In this document: positions 45,905 to 55,003 of the stretch, in pieces
How the letters are laid out: each line of letters opens with the position of its first letter
Numbering within the stretch: the stretch's first letter is position 1
Source of the DNA: Molossus alvarezi
Taxonomy: Eukaryota; Chordata; Mammalia; Chiroptera; Molossidae
Length of the DNA: 64,000 nt
Assembly: GCA_037176705.1 (NCBI GenBank)
Contig: CM073896.1
Span: 18,984,708 to 19,048,707 of the forward strand
Direction of reading: 5' to 3'
Notes under the pieces: generated by a model
Told to the model about the DNA's origin: nothing
Database searches by the model: none
Seen by the model: only the letters and a program-made list of their open reading frames with translations
Translations under genes and position numbers: made by a program

Positions 45905-46152
45905 TCAACAGTTACTTTAAATGCAAACAGAGGAAATGGTCCAATAAAAAAACATACAGCCACTGAATGGATAACAAAACAAGACCCTTACATATTCTGT
46001 CTACAAGAGACTCACTTCCGATTGTAAGACACACACAGATTCAAAGCAAAGGATAGAAAAGAACATTTCATGAAAATGGAAATGAAAGATTAAAAAAAAG
46101 CTGGAATAGCAATAGTTATACCAGACAAAGTAGACTTTAAAACAAAGGCTAT

Positions 46153-46270
46153 TATCGGGGTGGTGAACACACAATACAGTGTATAGATGATGTGTTGTAG
46201 AATTGTGCACATGAAACTTGTATAATTTTATTAACCAGTATCACCCCAATGAATTAAATAAAAAATAAAT
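46153..46270 (+). mobile_element. very short L1 3' end insertion
   Basis: Only about 118 bases of L1 3' UTR with tail AATTAAATAAAAAATAAAT, flanked by a perfect 14-bp duplication AAAACAAAGGCTAT (46139-46152 and 46271-46284). An extreme 5' truncation. Confidence 0.88.
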
Positions 46271-46501
46271 AAAACAAAGGCTATAACAAGAGACAAAGAA
46301 AGACAATTCCACACTAGGTACTTAGCTGAAGAAATCCAAAATACTAAATTGAAAAAATGTATACATCCATATGTTCATTGCAGAATTATTTATAATAGCC
46401 AAGATATAATAGTAGCCTAAGTGTTCATCAGGAAATGAATGTATAAAGGAAAATGGTGCATATATACAATGAAATATGACTCTGCCACACAAACACACAA
46501 C

Positions 46502-46502
<1 letters not shown>

Positions 46503-46541
<39 letters not shown>
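46503..46541 (+). repeat. (CA)n simple repeat
   Basis: About 19 CA units within the old L1 3' part. Confidence 0.95.
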
Positions 46542-46544
<3 letters not shown>

Positions 46545-47139
46545 GAAATCTTGCCATATGCAACACAGATGGACCTAGAGGGTATTATGCTGAGTGGAAT
46601 AAGTCAGACAGAGGAAGACAAATGCCACGTGATTTTACTTATATGTGGAATCTAAAAAACAAAATAAACACGCAGAACAGAAATAGATTCACAGATACAG
46701 AGAACATTTTTATGTTGCCACACGGAAGGAGCGATAGGGGGATGGGTAAAACACATGAAGGGTTAAGAAATACAAACTGGTAGTTACAGAATAGTTGTGA
46801 GGATGTAAAGTACAGCATAGGGAATATAGTCAATAATATTGTAAAAACTACATATGGTGTCAGATGGGTACTAGATTTATCAGGGTGATCACTTCATAAG
46901 TTACAGAAATGTCTAATCACTGGGTTGTACACTTGAAACTAATATAATATTGTATATCGACTGTAATTGAAAAATTAAAAATTATTTAAAAAGAAAAAAG
47001 AAAAGAAAAACAACTTTTTACTACATTCCACAGTTAAAGTAAAAATACCTGTATTGCTATTTATATATATATACATATGCATACTCATACATATATACAT
47101 TTGATGTAACATTAAAATTTCATGCTTCTCATGACAGAA

Positions 47140-47547
47140 GAATTAAAACATGTGTGGAGGAGAGACTACTCCAAGGCCTGACCACCGACTCACCCTCGAG
47201 CTAACACCGGACAGAGGGAAGCTGTTTGCCCTGGACCCCCTTGGAGACTGTTTAATTAATGGTGTTGATTCTGACAGAAGCCAGCACCTCTCCCCTGCCT
47301 CTCGTGACGCGCTGGTCCCTGGAGCAGATGGTTATCATGACCTGATCAAGCACATCAGCCGACCCCTCTGCCTGTTCGCAGTCATGGGCTAGTACTTAGG
47401 ACTCTCCCTTTGTTGTGCCCTGTATCATTCTTCGGCACCTGCTAAACAGTGTGCGGATCCATTTCGTCTTGTAGTCACCCAAGATGTCCATTGTATGTAA
47501 ATTTCTCTTCATAAACTCTATTAATTACCAGACTGGTGTGGCCAGTC
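47140..47547 (+). other. possible solo LTR or unknown repeat
   Basis: A moderately GC-rich island in AT-rich L1 surroundings. It ends with a CTTCATAAACTCTATTAATTACC block and GTGGCCAGTCTCTTCAG, which has the look of an LTR R-U5 end, but no TATA box, partner or duplication is evident. Confidence 0.25.
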
Positions 47548-47577
47548 TCTTCAGTTTTTTTAGCTTAATTTTTTTTT

Positions 47578-47791
47578 TTTCATTTATCTTTAGATAGAGC
47601 GGGGTGGAGAGTGGGGGAGCGAGAGAGAGAAACATCGATGTGAGAGAGACACATTGAGTGGCTGCCACCCACAAGACTCCAACCAGGCAAGGACAAACTG
47701 CAACCGAGGTATGTGCTCTTAGCAGGAACCGAACCCGGGACTCTCTGGTCCACAGGCTGATGCTCCAACCGTTGAGCCAAACTGGCCAGGG
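47578..47791 (-). mobile_element. VES SINE
   Basis: Reversed copy without the last tail segment, ATTTATCTTTAGATAGAG to CCAAACTGGCCAGGGC. TAGCTTAATTTTTT stands on both sides as the duplication. Confidence 0.92.
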
Positions 47792-47792
47792 C

Positions 47793-47885
47793 TAGCTTAA
47801 TTTTTTAATTGAATGTTTTGGGTGACATTGGGTAATAAAATTAAAACAAAAATGATATGGGTTTCAGGTGTACAATTCTACAATA
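47793..47885 (-). mobile_element. L1 3' end, part 1 (continues at 55004)
   Basis: Reverse of the L1 3' UTR type seen at 46153 (GGGTGACATTGGGTAATAAAATT, TTTCAGGTGTACAATTCTA). It continues after the hAT and ERV2 insertions with ACATCATCTGCATGTTGTATTG at 55004. Confidence 0.75.
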
Positions 47886-48348
47886 GAGCAATCTTCAGTC
47901 TTTTTCATCTCATGGCACACATAAACTAATTACTAAAATTCTGCAGCACACACAATATATATATTTTTTACCAATTTGATGAAGAAAAATAGGTATAATT
48001 TTTATACATTCACACTGGAAGCCTATTGTTGTACTGGCTGTTGTCATTTTTTATTTGACAATCTAAGGCAGTTGTTCTCAACCTGTGGGTTGTGACCCCT
48101 TTAGGGGTTGAGCGACCATTTCATGGGGGTCGCCTAAGACATAACAGTAGCAAAATTACAGTTATGAAGTAGCAACAAAAATAATTGTATGGTTGGGGGT
48201 CACAACATGAGGAACTGTATTAAAGGGTCGCGGCATCAGGAAGGTTGAGAACCACTGGTCTAAGGGAAAAGAAGTCAGTGTCCCTGACTGAACAGTCAAG
48301 TATTGCATGTTTTAAATGTTCTCAAGGCACACCGGTTGAAAATCGTTG
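47886..48348. mobile_element. non-autonomous hAT-like element
   Basis: Its ends, GAGCAATCTTCAGTC and (reversed) CAACGATTTTCAACC, resemble degenerate hAT inverted repeats, and GGCACAC occurs inside both ends. It is flanked by an 8-bp duplication: CTACAATA at 47878-47885 and CTATAATA, formed by 48349-48355 plus base 55004 after removal of ERV2. It has no coding capacity. The element is split by a SPIN-like copy at 48069-48257. Confidence 0.65.
48069..48257. mobile_element. SPIN-like hAT MITE
   Basis: A 189-bp element with inverted ends CAGTTGTTCTCAACCTGTGGG and, reversed, CAGTGGTTCTCAACCTTCC, rich in GGGGTCG/GACCCC. Duplicated 8-mers ATCTAAGG (48061-48068) and GTCTAAGG (48258-48265) differ at one base. 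This matches my memory of the non-autonomous SPIN hAT family known from vespertilionid bats and other scattered vertebrates. Non-coding; it moved with a transposase supplied elsewhere. Confidence 0.85.
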
Positions 48349-48355
48349 CTATAAT

Positions 48356-48778
48356 TGTTGTAACCCAGGAGAGCGACCAAACTCAGACGCCGAGATGGGG
48401 TTTAACAAAGGAGTTTATTGAGCTAAGTCCGCAGGCCTGCAGTGTGTCCCACACAGGAGTAACTGCGGCCGCGGAGAGCTAAAATGGCTCCTTTTTATAG
48501 GATTTTGTGAGGGGGGTTGCTACATGTAAGCAAGCAAGTTACAGAAGCGGAATTTAGCAGTTAGTTAATTACCTGTTACTCAGTTTCCCAGACATCTCAA
48601 AGGTCAAGATGTTTTCAATAGATTATCCCTGGCGCCGACCCCAGGATTCCTCAAGGGTTAGTGTTTACTTAGGGATTAGCTAGTGAAGAATGTTCTTCAG
48701 TAAATGAGTAAACTGACAACCCCTTTGGTTGTCATGAAGGCCTCTGGGAGTTTGGGTCAATGGCACTGAGTTATAACA
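48356..48778 (-). repeat. ERV2 3' LTR
   Basis: On the minus strand it runs TGTTATAACTC to GGGTTACAACA. It has TATAAAA at 48499-48493 and AATAAA at 48419-48414. I found no difference from 54577-54999. Confidence 0.97.
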
Positions 48779-48793
48779 TTCCCCACTTCTTCT
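48779..48793 (-). promoter_or_regulatory. ERV2 polypurine tract
   Basis: AGAAGAAGTGGGGAA on the minus strand directly before the 3' LTR: the primer for plus-strand DNA synthesis. Confidence 0.9.
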
Positions 48794-48821
48794 GGTGAAT
48801 TAATCAAATCCTTGATTTATA

Positions 48822-50085
48822 TTACTCATGGATTAGGGGTAAGCGTTGGTAATATTGCTGTTGGGCTAGTACCATAAGCTTAATTGATTGGACCCGCTCC
48901 TTGACAAATGCAGTGATTCTGTTAAGGATGATAGGTCCGCAGGCTAAGGCTATGAATAAGAGGAGGAGCGGACCCACTAGAGCTGTGAGGAGGGTGGTCA
49001 GCCAGGGAGACCAATTGAACATACTCTCATACCATGAGGTAGAGGTATGTTCTTCTCTATCTCTATCTCGTAATCGCTTTTGCAGCTCTTGCATATATTG
49101 TCTGATGATACCTGAGTGGTTAGCATAGAAACAACAGGTCTCTCCTGGGGCAGCACAGAGGCCTCCCTGTTTGAGGAAGAGCAGATCTAGACCGCTGCGA
49201 TTTTGGAGGGCCACTTCGGCTAGGGAGTCAACCTGTTTTTCAAGGTATTTGACTTGGGTTTGGAGTAATTCACCATCGCGGGAAAACGTGGCTGACAGCT
49301 CACGAAGGGCAAGGTCATTCTTAATGAGGGCTGTCGCCCCTAGGGCAGTGGAGCCGGCAATACCCAGGGTAGCCAGTACAGGGATCAGAATGGGTACACG
49401 TTTCTGGAGTCTAGTATGAGAGTCTGAGGCTAGAAAATGGGCTGCACCTGTGGGCCCTGCATATAGGTATACCTGGGGAACTATATAGATAATGATTCCC
49501 GGGGCTAATGCAACGGTGGATGCCTGATAAGCATGCAAACCAAGTCCCGCTAGGTGCAATCAGAGTCCATGGGGTTGAGCCTTCGGCTCGCAGAGAGGTG
49601 TTGGTCAGGTAGTTGTCCTTGTATGGCGAAGCTTGGAGGTCGAGGTTTCCAAGGATGAAGCAGGTCCCTTGTCCTTGAAGATCTCCTAGGGTGAGCTTGC
49701 CGGCTCGGGCACAGTTGGCAAGGGTTCCTTCCCCAGGTGAGTCTGAGTCACTAAAAATTTGGTTCATGGGGGCTAGAGTACCCGTGCCATTTGCCCCTAT
49801 ACCAACATAGTAGGGTGGTGCTGGATCTACACAGAGCCAGCAGTCTTCGGTGGTGTTAGGTTGAGAACTATTTAAGAGGGAGAAAACAGAATCTAACATG
49901 GTTAGAAGCGAGCTGCTAAAGGAATTGAGGGGGTGTGGCATTGGCACCTGATGAGGCCCAAAAGCTGGAGCTGGTGCCCTATTCCGGCTCTCTAGAGACT
50001 CTGTGGGTGTTACTAAAGTACCAATGTCATATGCAGCGAGATATAGTCTCAACCCCCATGTTTTTCCAGTGAGCCAGGCTGAGTT
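48822..50085 (-). pseudogene. env: ERV2 env: intact transmembrane subunit, truncated surface subunit
   Basis: The envelope mediates entry. What remains of the surface subunit starts near 50085 with a WGLRLY block, has the CWLC isomerase motif near 49840 and N-glycosylation sites, and is frameshifted near 49490. The rest is open to the stop at 48822: a furin-type site LQKR near 49400, a hydrophobic fusion peptide (VPILIPVLATLGIAG), heptad-type helix, the LQNRSGLDLLF immunosuppressive-domain region, CX6CC (CAAPGETCC near 49150) and an NHSG glycosite. A membrane span near 49020-48930 (LLTALVGPLLLLFIALACG) and a tail ending PLIHE complete it. The receptor-binding half is deleted, so no complete envelope can be made. 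Confidence 0.93.
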
Positions 50086-50089
50086 TCTT

Positions 50090-52573
50090 GAGATATGGGG
50101 TGCATCGGGCGCGCGACAGAGCAAATGGCAAGAGGTTTACCCAATTATCACCAGTTTCAATCTTAAGTTTGGTAAGAGTCTCCTTAAGAGTTCTATTCAT
50201 TCTCTCTACCTGACCTGAGCTTTGCGGTCTATAGGTACAATGTAATTTCCAGCCTATTCTGAGAGCTTCTGCTATTAATTTGGAAATTTTGGCTATGAAA
50301 GCCGGCCCATTGTCTGACCCCAGTACTAAGGGCAGGCCAAATCTAGGAATGATCCCAGTTAGGAGATGTCTGGCAACTACATTAGCAGTCTCGTGCCTTG
50401 TGGCAAAAGCCTCAGTCCATCCTGAGTAGGTGTCAACAAAAACTAGTAAGTACTTAAATCCAAAGTTGCTGGTTGAGATCTCAGTAAAATCAAGTTCCCA
50501 ATGCTCACCTGGTTCATGTCCTCTGATTCAGACCCCAAGTCCATGGGGTCTGGGAGGCCCTGGATTTACCTGTGCACTGGCAGAACATCGGGTAACCTCC
50601 GAAATGGCTATAGTCTTGAGATCTGGAATATAGAAGTGTCTACTGACTAGAGAGATTAATTTTGATGTGCCTAGGTGAGTACTATAGTGGAGATCTCTAA
50701 TGAGAGTAATTCCTAAGGCTTTGGGGAGAAGTAGTCTTCCATCGGGGAGCCGATGCCAGTTCCCCTTTTCTGTTGAACAATTTAACTTCCTTCCCAGGTG
50801 GAGCTCCTCTTCATTGTAGGATGGCAAGGAGGGCAATTCCCGAAGGGGAAGAGTATGGAGCATTTCTATAGGTTTTACCTCAGTTAGGGCAATTTGTTTA
50901 GCAGTCCGGTCTGCTAGGTCATTTCCTTCTTTTGTCTGACTAGGCTTGGTTTCATGCCCTCTGCAGTGAACAATGGCCACAGCCTTAGGTTGCCAGGTGG
51001 CTGCTAAGAGATTGAGTATTTCTTCTCTATTTTTAATTTATTTCCCAGCTGATGTGAGGAGCCCCCTTTCTTGGTATAGGGCTCCATGCACATGAGCAGT
51101 TGCAAAGGCATAGCGGCTGTCAGTGTAGATGTTGACCCTCTTACCTTTTGCCCAGTTGAGTGCCTGTGTCAGGGCAATCAGTTCTGCTTTCTGTGCAGAA
51201 GTTCTGTGGGGCAAGGCCTGAGCCCAGATTACCTGTAAGTTGGCTACTACTGCTGCCCCGGCATACCGAGTTCCATCCCTGATGAAACTGCTCCCATCAG
51301 TATAGAGGTCATAGTCAGAGGTGGCTATTTGCTCGTTTTTGAGGTCCGGTCTGGTTCTCTCTATGGAGTCTAGTAACGAGTGGCAATCGTGGAGCAGTTC
51401 TCCTTGATTCCCGTCGGGGAGTAAGGTGGCCGGGTTGAGGGCAGTAGACTTGGAGAAGGTAACCTGTGGTGGGTTCAATAATAGTACCTGATATTGAGTG
51501 AGGCGAGCGTTGGAAATCCATCTGTCAGGAGGAGACCTGAGTAAGGCTTCAGTGGTGTGGCCTCCGATGATTTGGAGGTCCTGGCCTAAGGTCAGCTTCT
51601 GCGCCTCCTTAACAAGGAGAGCTGTTGCAGCTACTGCTCTCATGCAGGACGGCCAGCCTGCAGCAACAGGGTCAAGCTGTTTGGAGAGATAAGCAAGCGG
51701 GCGTTTCCATGGTCCCAGAGTCTGGGTTAGGACTCCTTTTGCTATGCCTTTGCGTTCTGCAACGAAAAGCTGGAAAGGTTTGGTGGTATCTGGCAAGGCA
51801 AGGGCAGGGGCTGAGGCAAGGGCCTGTTTAAGTGTTTCAAAGCCTCTTCTTCCCTTTTAGTCCAAGTTAAATCAGGTTCCTTTCCCCCCGTACATGAATA
51901 GAGGGGTCTTGCAATTTCTGCAAACCCTAGAATACACAGTCTGCAATATCCAACCGCGCCTAGAAATTCTCGTACCTGCCTTTTGGGGAATTGGGTATTG
52001 TCTGACTTGAATGGGAGTAGCAGTGCTGGCCAATTGCACAATGATAGGGGGCTGGTGAGAGGCTAGCCCCGGTGGGTTTGTTTCAGCCCAAACTTCAGGG
52101 ATCTGTATGGCTAATTTAGTCAAGACATCCTGTGAGTTACTTTCCCCAGTGGGAGGTGACATTTCCTCTTGAAGGAGATATTCCTCAGAAAGGGGTACTG
52201 TAACCATGATAGTGGAAGGTTGTTGGTTCCCTAAGCTTAGAGTTGTGCTATTGTCTTGAAAAGTTATAGTTGCTTTCAGCTTTCGCAGCAGGTCTCTGCC
52301 AAGCAATGGGTAGGGGAAGTCGGGCATTACAAGGAAGGAGTGAGTGATAGTGCCCTTCCCAAGATCAGTGATTCTGGCTTTAGTCCATGGGTATGCTTTT
52401 GGCTTTCCTATTGCCCCTATAATCGATGTCTTTTGGGAGAAGAGCTTTCCAGAGGCCTGCTGCAGGACCGAATAGGTGGCCCCCGTGTCGACAAGGAAGT
52501 CAGTTTGTTTTCCCTCGACCGTCAGGGTTAACATGGGCTCCTGGGGGCCTAAATTGATGGAACCCTGACCCCC
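50090..52573 (-). pseudogene. pol: ERV2 pro-pol with RT deletion
   Basis: Starts right after the UAG at 52576-52574 in the frame of gag. Protease is intact with LVDTGATYSVL near 52495 and LLGRDLL near 52300. RT is only a start (RQYPIPQKA, near 52005); then a deletion near 51975-51990 joins to the connection domain (REFLGAVGYCRL), removing the fingers and palm with the YxDD site. A frameshift lies near 51845. RNase H is readable ([34 protein letters not shown]) with a TAA stop at 51040-51038, then HCRGHE. Integrase follows with H-x3-H near 50670; the second Cys of its zinc pair is Ser. Core residues (ELDFTE, SDNGPAF, SGQVE) are present, but the C-terminal domain is deleted near 50085. Confidence 0.92.
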
Positions 52574-52576
52574 CTA
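52521..52576 (-). promoter_or_regulatory. ERV2 gag-pol UAG readthrough signal candidate
   Basis: UAG at 52576-52574 is followed by GGGG, then a perfect 9-bp stem: GUCAGGGUU (52569-52561) pairs with AACCCUGAC (52529-52521), with a 31-nt loop that has a CCCCC run able to pair with upstream Gs. MLV uses a UAG with a similar GG..GUCAGG context and a downstream pseudoknot for readthrough. Function inferred. Confidence 0.65.
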
Positions 52577-53330
52577 ATCTTCCTCAGTCTCTAGGAGTAA
52601 GCGTGCAGGGGTTTCTTGTGCTTTTCTTGCCATTAGTTTGGGGCAATCTTTCTTCCAGTGTCCCATAGCCTTGCAGAAGGCGCATTGATTTTTCTTAAGT
52701 TGGGGTCTATCTTTAGATGGTTCTTTATTCCCCTTATAGGTGGCTAGTGGTCCCTTGTTAGGGGTTGCCAGCAAGATTCGAGACAGTTGCCTAGTTTGCT
52801 CCTTAATGGGATCCTCCCGGTTCTGAAAAACTTTCTGAGCTATTTCAAGTAACTCACTTCTATTCTTTCCCTCAAAGCCTTCTAATTTCTGCAGTTTCTT
52901 TCTGATGTCTGGGGTTGACTGTGAGACGAAGGCCATGTTGACCATCCGTCTATTCCCATCTGCATCCGGGTCTAAGGGGGTATAAGTTCTGTAGGCCTCT
53001 AATAATCTTTCTAAAAAGGCCGTAGGAGATTCATCCTTTCCTTGCATAGTGGCTGCTACTTTTGCTAAATTGGTGGGTTTCTTAGCAGCGCCCCTTAGAC
53101 CCCTGAGGAGGTTTCGGTGATAAGTGCGTAACCTCTGCATCCCCTCCCCAGTGTTTGGATCCCATTCTGGGGGTCGTTGAGGCAGTTCATCATCTAAGCC
53201 CTCGGGGCCAGCATCATCCCCGACCACAGCCTTAATTGCCTCAGCGCGTATCCTCTCCCTCTCCTCTGAGGTGAACAAAGTTTGTAAAATCTGTTGACAA
53301 TCGTCCCAAGTGGGTTGGTGGGTCTGGAAT
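52574..53330 (-). CDS. gag: ERV2 gag, capsid C-terminal half and nucleocapsid (open segment)
   Basis: An open 3' part of gag. It begins in the capsid ([14 protein letters not shown] near 53275), continues through [18 protein letters not shown] near 53040-52985 and [15 protein letters not shown] near 52910-52870, and ends in a basic nucleocapsid with an intact zinc knuckle C-X2-C-X4-H-X4-C ([14 protein letters not shown], near 52690-52650), then the UAG at 52576. The major homology-type region is undamaged by eye. Separated from the front of gag by frameshifts (see 53331-54146), so it is not expressed as full Gag. Confidence 0.85.
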
Positions 53331-54146
53331 AGACTCCAATAAACTTATCAGAGCTTGTGGTTGCTCCGAGAAAGGGGGGTTTTGCTGTTTCCAATTATAT
53401 AAGTCACTAGTTGAAAAAGGGACATAGATCATTCATGCCGGGCCCATAGTGCCGGGCGCAACGGGCACCTCTCGTAATGGGAGCATTGGGACTGAGGTGT
53501 CCGGTTCCCCGGGCCGGTTGATAAGGGGTGCCGTCCCGTGTATGTGAGGGACTCAAAAGTCTGGCATTGTCAGCCGGGCCTGGGGCTCTTGCCTGAGGCT
53601 CGTCTGAGGGTGCCCTCGCCTTCCCTCCCAAGGCGTTTCCTGCATAGGGCAGGGGCATCATTACTTCTAGGAGTGATTCCTCAGGATCCCCTGGGGGGAC
53701 CGGATATATCCTGGGTTTGGGTGCTTTCCCAGGGGACTCTGGTTGGCTCCCCTTGGTTGCCCCCGCGGTCGCTCCTTTGGGGCTGCAACCATGATGGTAT
53801 GCTTTCCTACCTTAGCTTTCATTCCCTTTTGGGGCTCCTCCCTTCCGCATTTTGTTATCTAGGGAGGCTTGTCTAATACTATGTCAATCCAGACATCTGT
53901 ATATACCCGTTGATCTGGGTGAGGGACCCTATAAACAACCGAACGCACGGCGAAGAAGAGGTTAGGGTCAAAACTCCCCTCCGAGGGCCATTCCACCCCA
54001 AAGGCTGGCCACTCTAGTTCACATAGCGTCCTCAGGAAGCCGGGGTCTGCTGGCTTCCCATAATTACAGGACCTTTTGAGAAAATCGGAAAAGTTAGAGA
54101 GCAGACATTCAAGGGGGGTCGGTTTCCTGGATGGTCCTTGGTCCAT
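53331..54146 (-). pseudogene. gag: ERV2 gag, matrix to capsid start, frameshifted
   Basis: ATG at 54146 in a strong context (GCCATGG) begins MDQGPSRKPTPLECLL, equivalent to ERV1's MGQGPS but with Asp in place of the Gly needed for myristoylation. The matrix frame runs to a TAG at 53861-53859. The next parts are read in other frames: a proline-poor linker with PLPY instead of the PPPY of ERV1 (near 53650), LLSPSHTRDGTPYQP near 53560-53520, LPLREVPVAPG near 53480, a TGA near 53433, and [13 protein letters not shown] near 53425. At least three frameshifts plus stops. Confidence 0.88.
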
Positions 54147-54302
54147 GGCGTCCCTCCTGAAAGTGAAACAGTTAGAGCAGAAAGAGAGGTTGAACATACA
54201 AGAACACGAAATCAGAAGACAAACAAGAACAATCACTGAGACTAGTCTCACACCCTCACGGAACACACACACCTTCAAAGTGAAGCACCTAGGCTTCCAA
54301 AA
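54147..54302 (-). other. ERV2 hydrophobic leader in frame with gag (glycoGag-like)
   Basis: A stop-free stretch of 52 codons precedes and joins the gag ATG. It codes for a hydrophobic segment (LVSVIVLVCLLISCSCMF) and a Cys-rich stretch. It opens without ATG; the first in-frame ATG is about 18 codons before gag. ERV1 has the same layout at 5193-5348 with a similar length. Inference: remains of a signal-anchor extension like that of MLV glycoGag. Confidence 0.45.
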
Positions 54303-54416
54303 TCAGAAGTCAGCGTCCTGACTCTGATTAGAGGCAGACAGTGCGCGGCGTCCCGCCTGTACAGCCTCACCAAATGCTCCGGAGCCAAAGACACAGAGAA
54401 ACAAATGGATCGATCC

Positions 54417-54423
54417 ACTTACC
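54417..54423 (-). promoter_or_regulatory. candidate retroviral splice donor of ERV2
   Basis: GGTAAGT on the minus strand in the leader between primer site and gag. Positional inference. Confidence 0.45.
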
Positions 54424-54556
54424 AAAACCACGTGGTGCAAAGTCCCTAAGCCGAATCTGGCCGCAGTCAGAAGATCAAATTTGTAGAGGCGAGGATGGAG
54501 GCGCCTCGCCTTGTGCCTGAGGAGGTCGACCCCTCTCAGAGGGGGACCTCAAGGTG

Positions 54557-54574
54557 ATCTCGCTGGGGCCTCCA
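54557..54574 (-). promoter_or_regulatory. ERV2 primer-binding site, tRNA-Gln-like
   Basis: TGGAGGCCCCAGCGAGAT on the minus strand, two bases after the 5' LTR; identical to ERV1's site at 4923-4940. Confidence 0.85.
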
Positions 54575-54576
54575 AA

Positions 54577-54999
54577 TGTTGTAACCCAGGAGAGCGACCA
54601 AACTCAGACGCCGAGATGGGGTTTAACAAAGGAGTTTATTGAGCTAAGTCCGCAGGCCTGCAGTGTGTCCCACACAGGAGTAACTGCGGCCGCGGAGAGC
54701 TAAAATGGCTCCTTTTTATAGGATTTTGTGAGGGGGGTTGCTACATGTAAGCAAGCAAGTTACAGAAGCGGAATTTAGCAGTTAGTTAATTACCTGTTAC
54801 TCAGTTTCCCAGACATCTCAAAGGTCAAGATGTTTTCAATAGATTATCCCTGGCGCCGACCCCAGGATTCCTCAAGGGTTAGTGTTTACTTAGGGATTAG
54901 CTAGTGAAGAATGTTCTTCAGTAAATGAGTAAACTGACAACCCCTTTGGTTGTCATGAAGGCCTCTGGGAGTTTGGGTCAATGGCACTGAGTTATAACA
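54577..54999 (-). repeat. ERV2 5' LTR
   Basis: 423 bp; TATAAAA at 54720-54714 and AATAAA at 54640-54635 on the minus strand. Matches the 3' LTR base for base as far as I can see. The TATA box and poly(A) signal are both intact, so it could still drive transcription leftwards. Confidence 0.97.
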
Positions 55000-55003
55000 T
55001 AAT

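Larger units (their letters stand above)
42150..46985 (+). mobile_element. old L1/HAL1-like element, interrupted
   Basis: A composite of ancient LINE-1 sequence on the plus strand. The 5'-UTR-like part is at 42150-43400, a first coding region with GACAAAAAAACATGTCCCAAATG near 43415 follows, and 45130-45600 has the usual old-L1 text (CAAGAGAAAAGCAG, GAAGGAGAAATAAAGACCTTCCCAGAC). An ORF2-start block lies near 45985-46010 (CTACAAGAGACTCACTT) and the late ORF2 and 3' UTR at 46300-46985 (GAGTGGAATAAGTCAGACAGAG, end near AATTGAAAAATTAAAAA). Younger pieces interrupt: L1 3' ends at 43588 and 46153, simple repeats at 43777 and 46503, and SINEs at 44118 and 45637. It may be more than one old insertion. 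Confidence 0.6.
48356..54999 (-). mobile_element. ERV2: recent gammaretrovirus-like provirus, internally deleted
   Basis: A minus-strand provirus of 6,644 bp with LTRs of 423 bp at both ends and a 4-bp duplication TAAT (48352-48355 and 55000-55003). Order on the minus strand: LTR, primer site 54574, gag from 54146, UAG at 52576, pro, remnant RT, RNase H, integrase, env to 48822, polypurine tract, LTR. By eye the LTRs are identical, so insertion is recent. Large deletions remove most of RT and the integrase-env junction. Its LTR sequence is unlike ERV1's, but the proteins and primer site are related. Confidence 0.97.
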
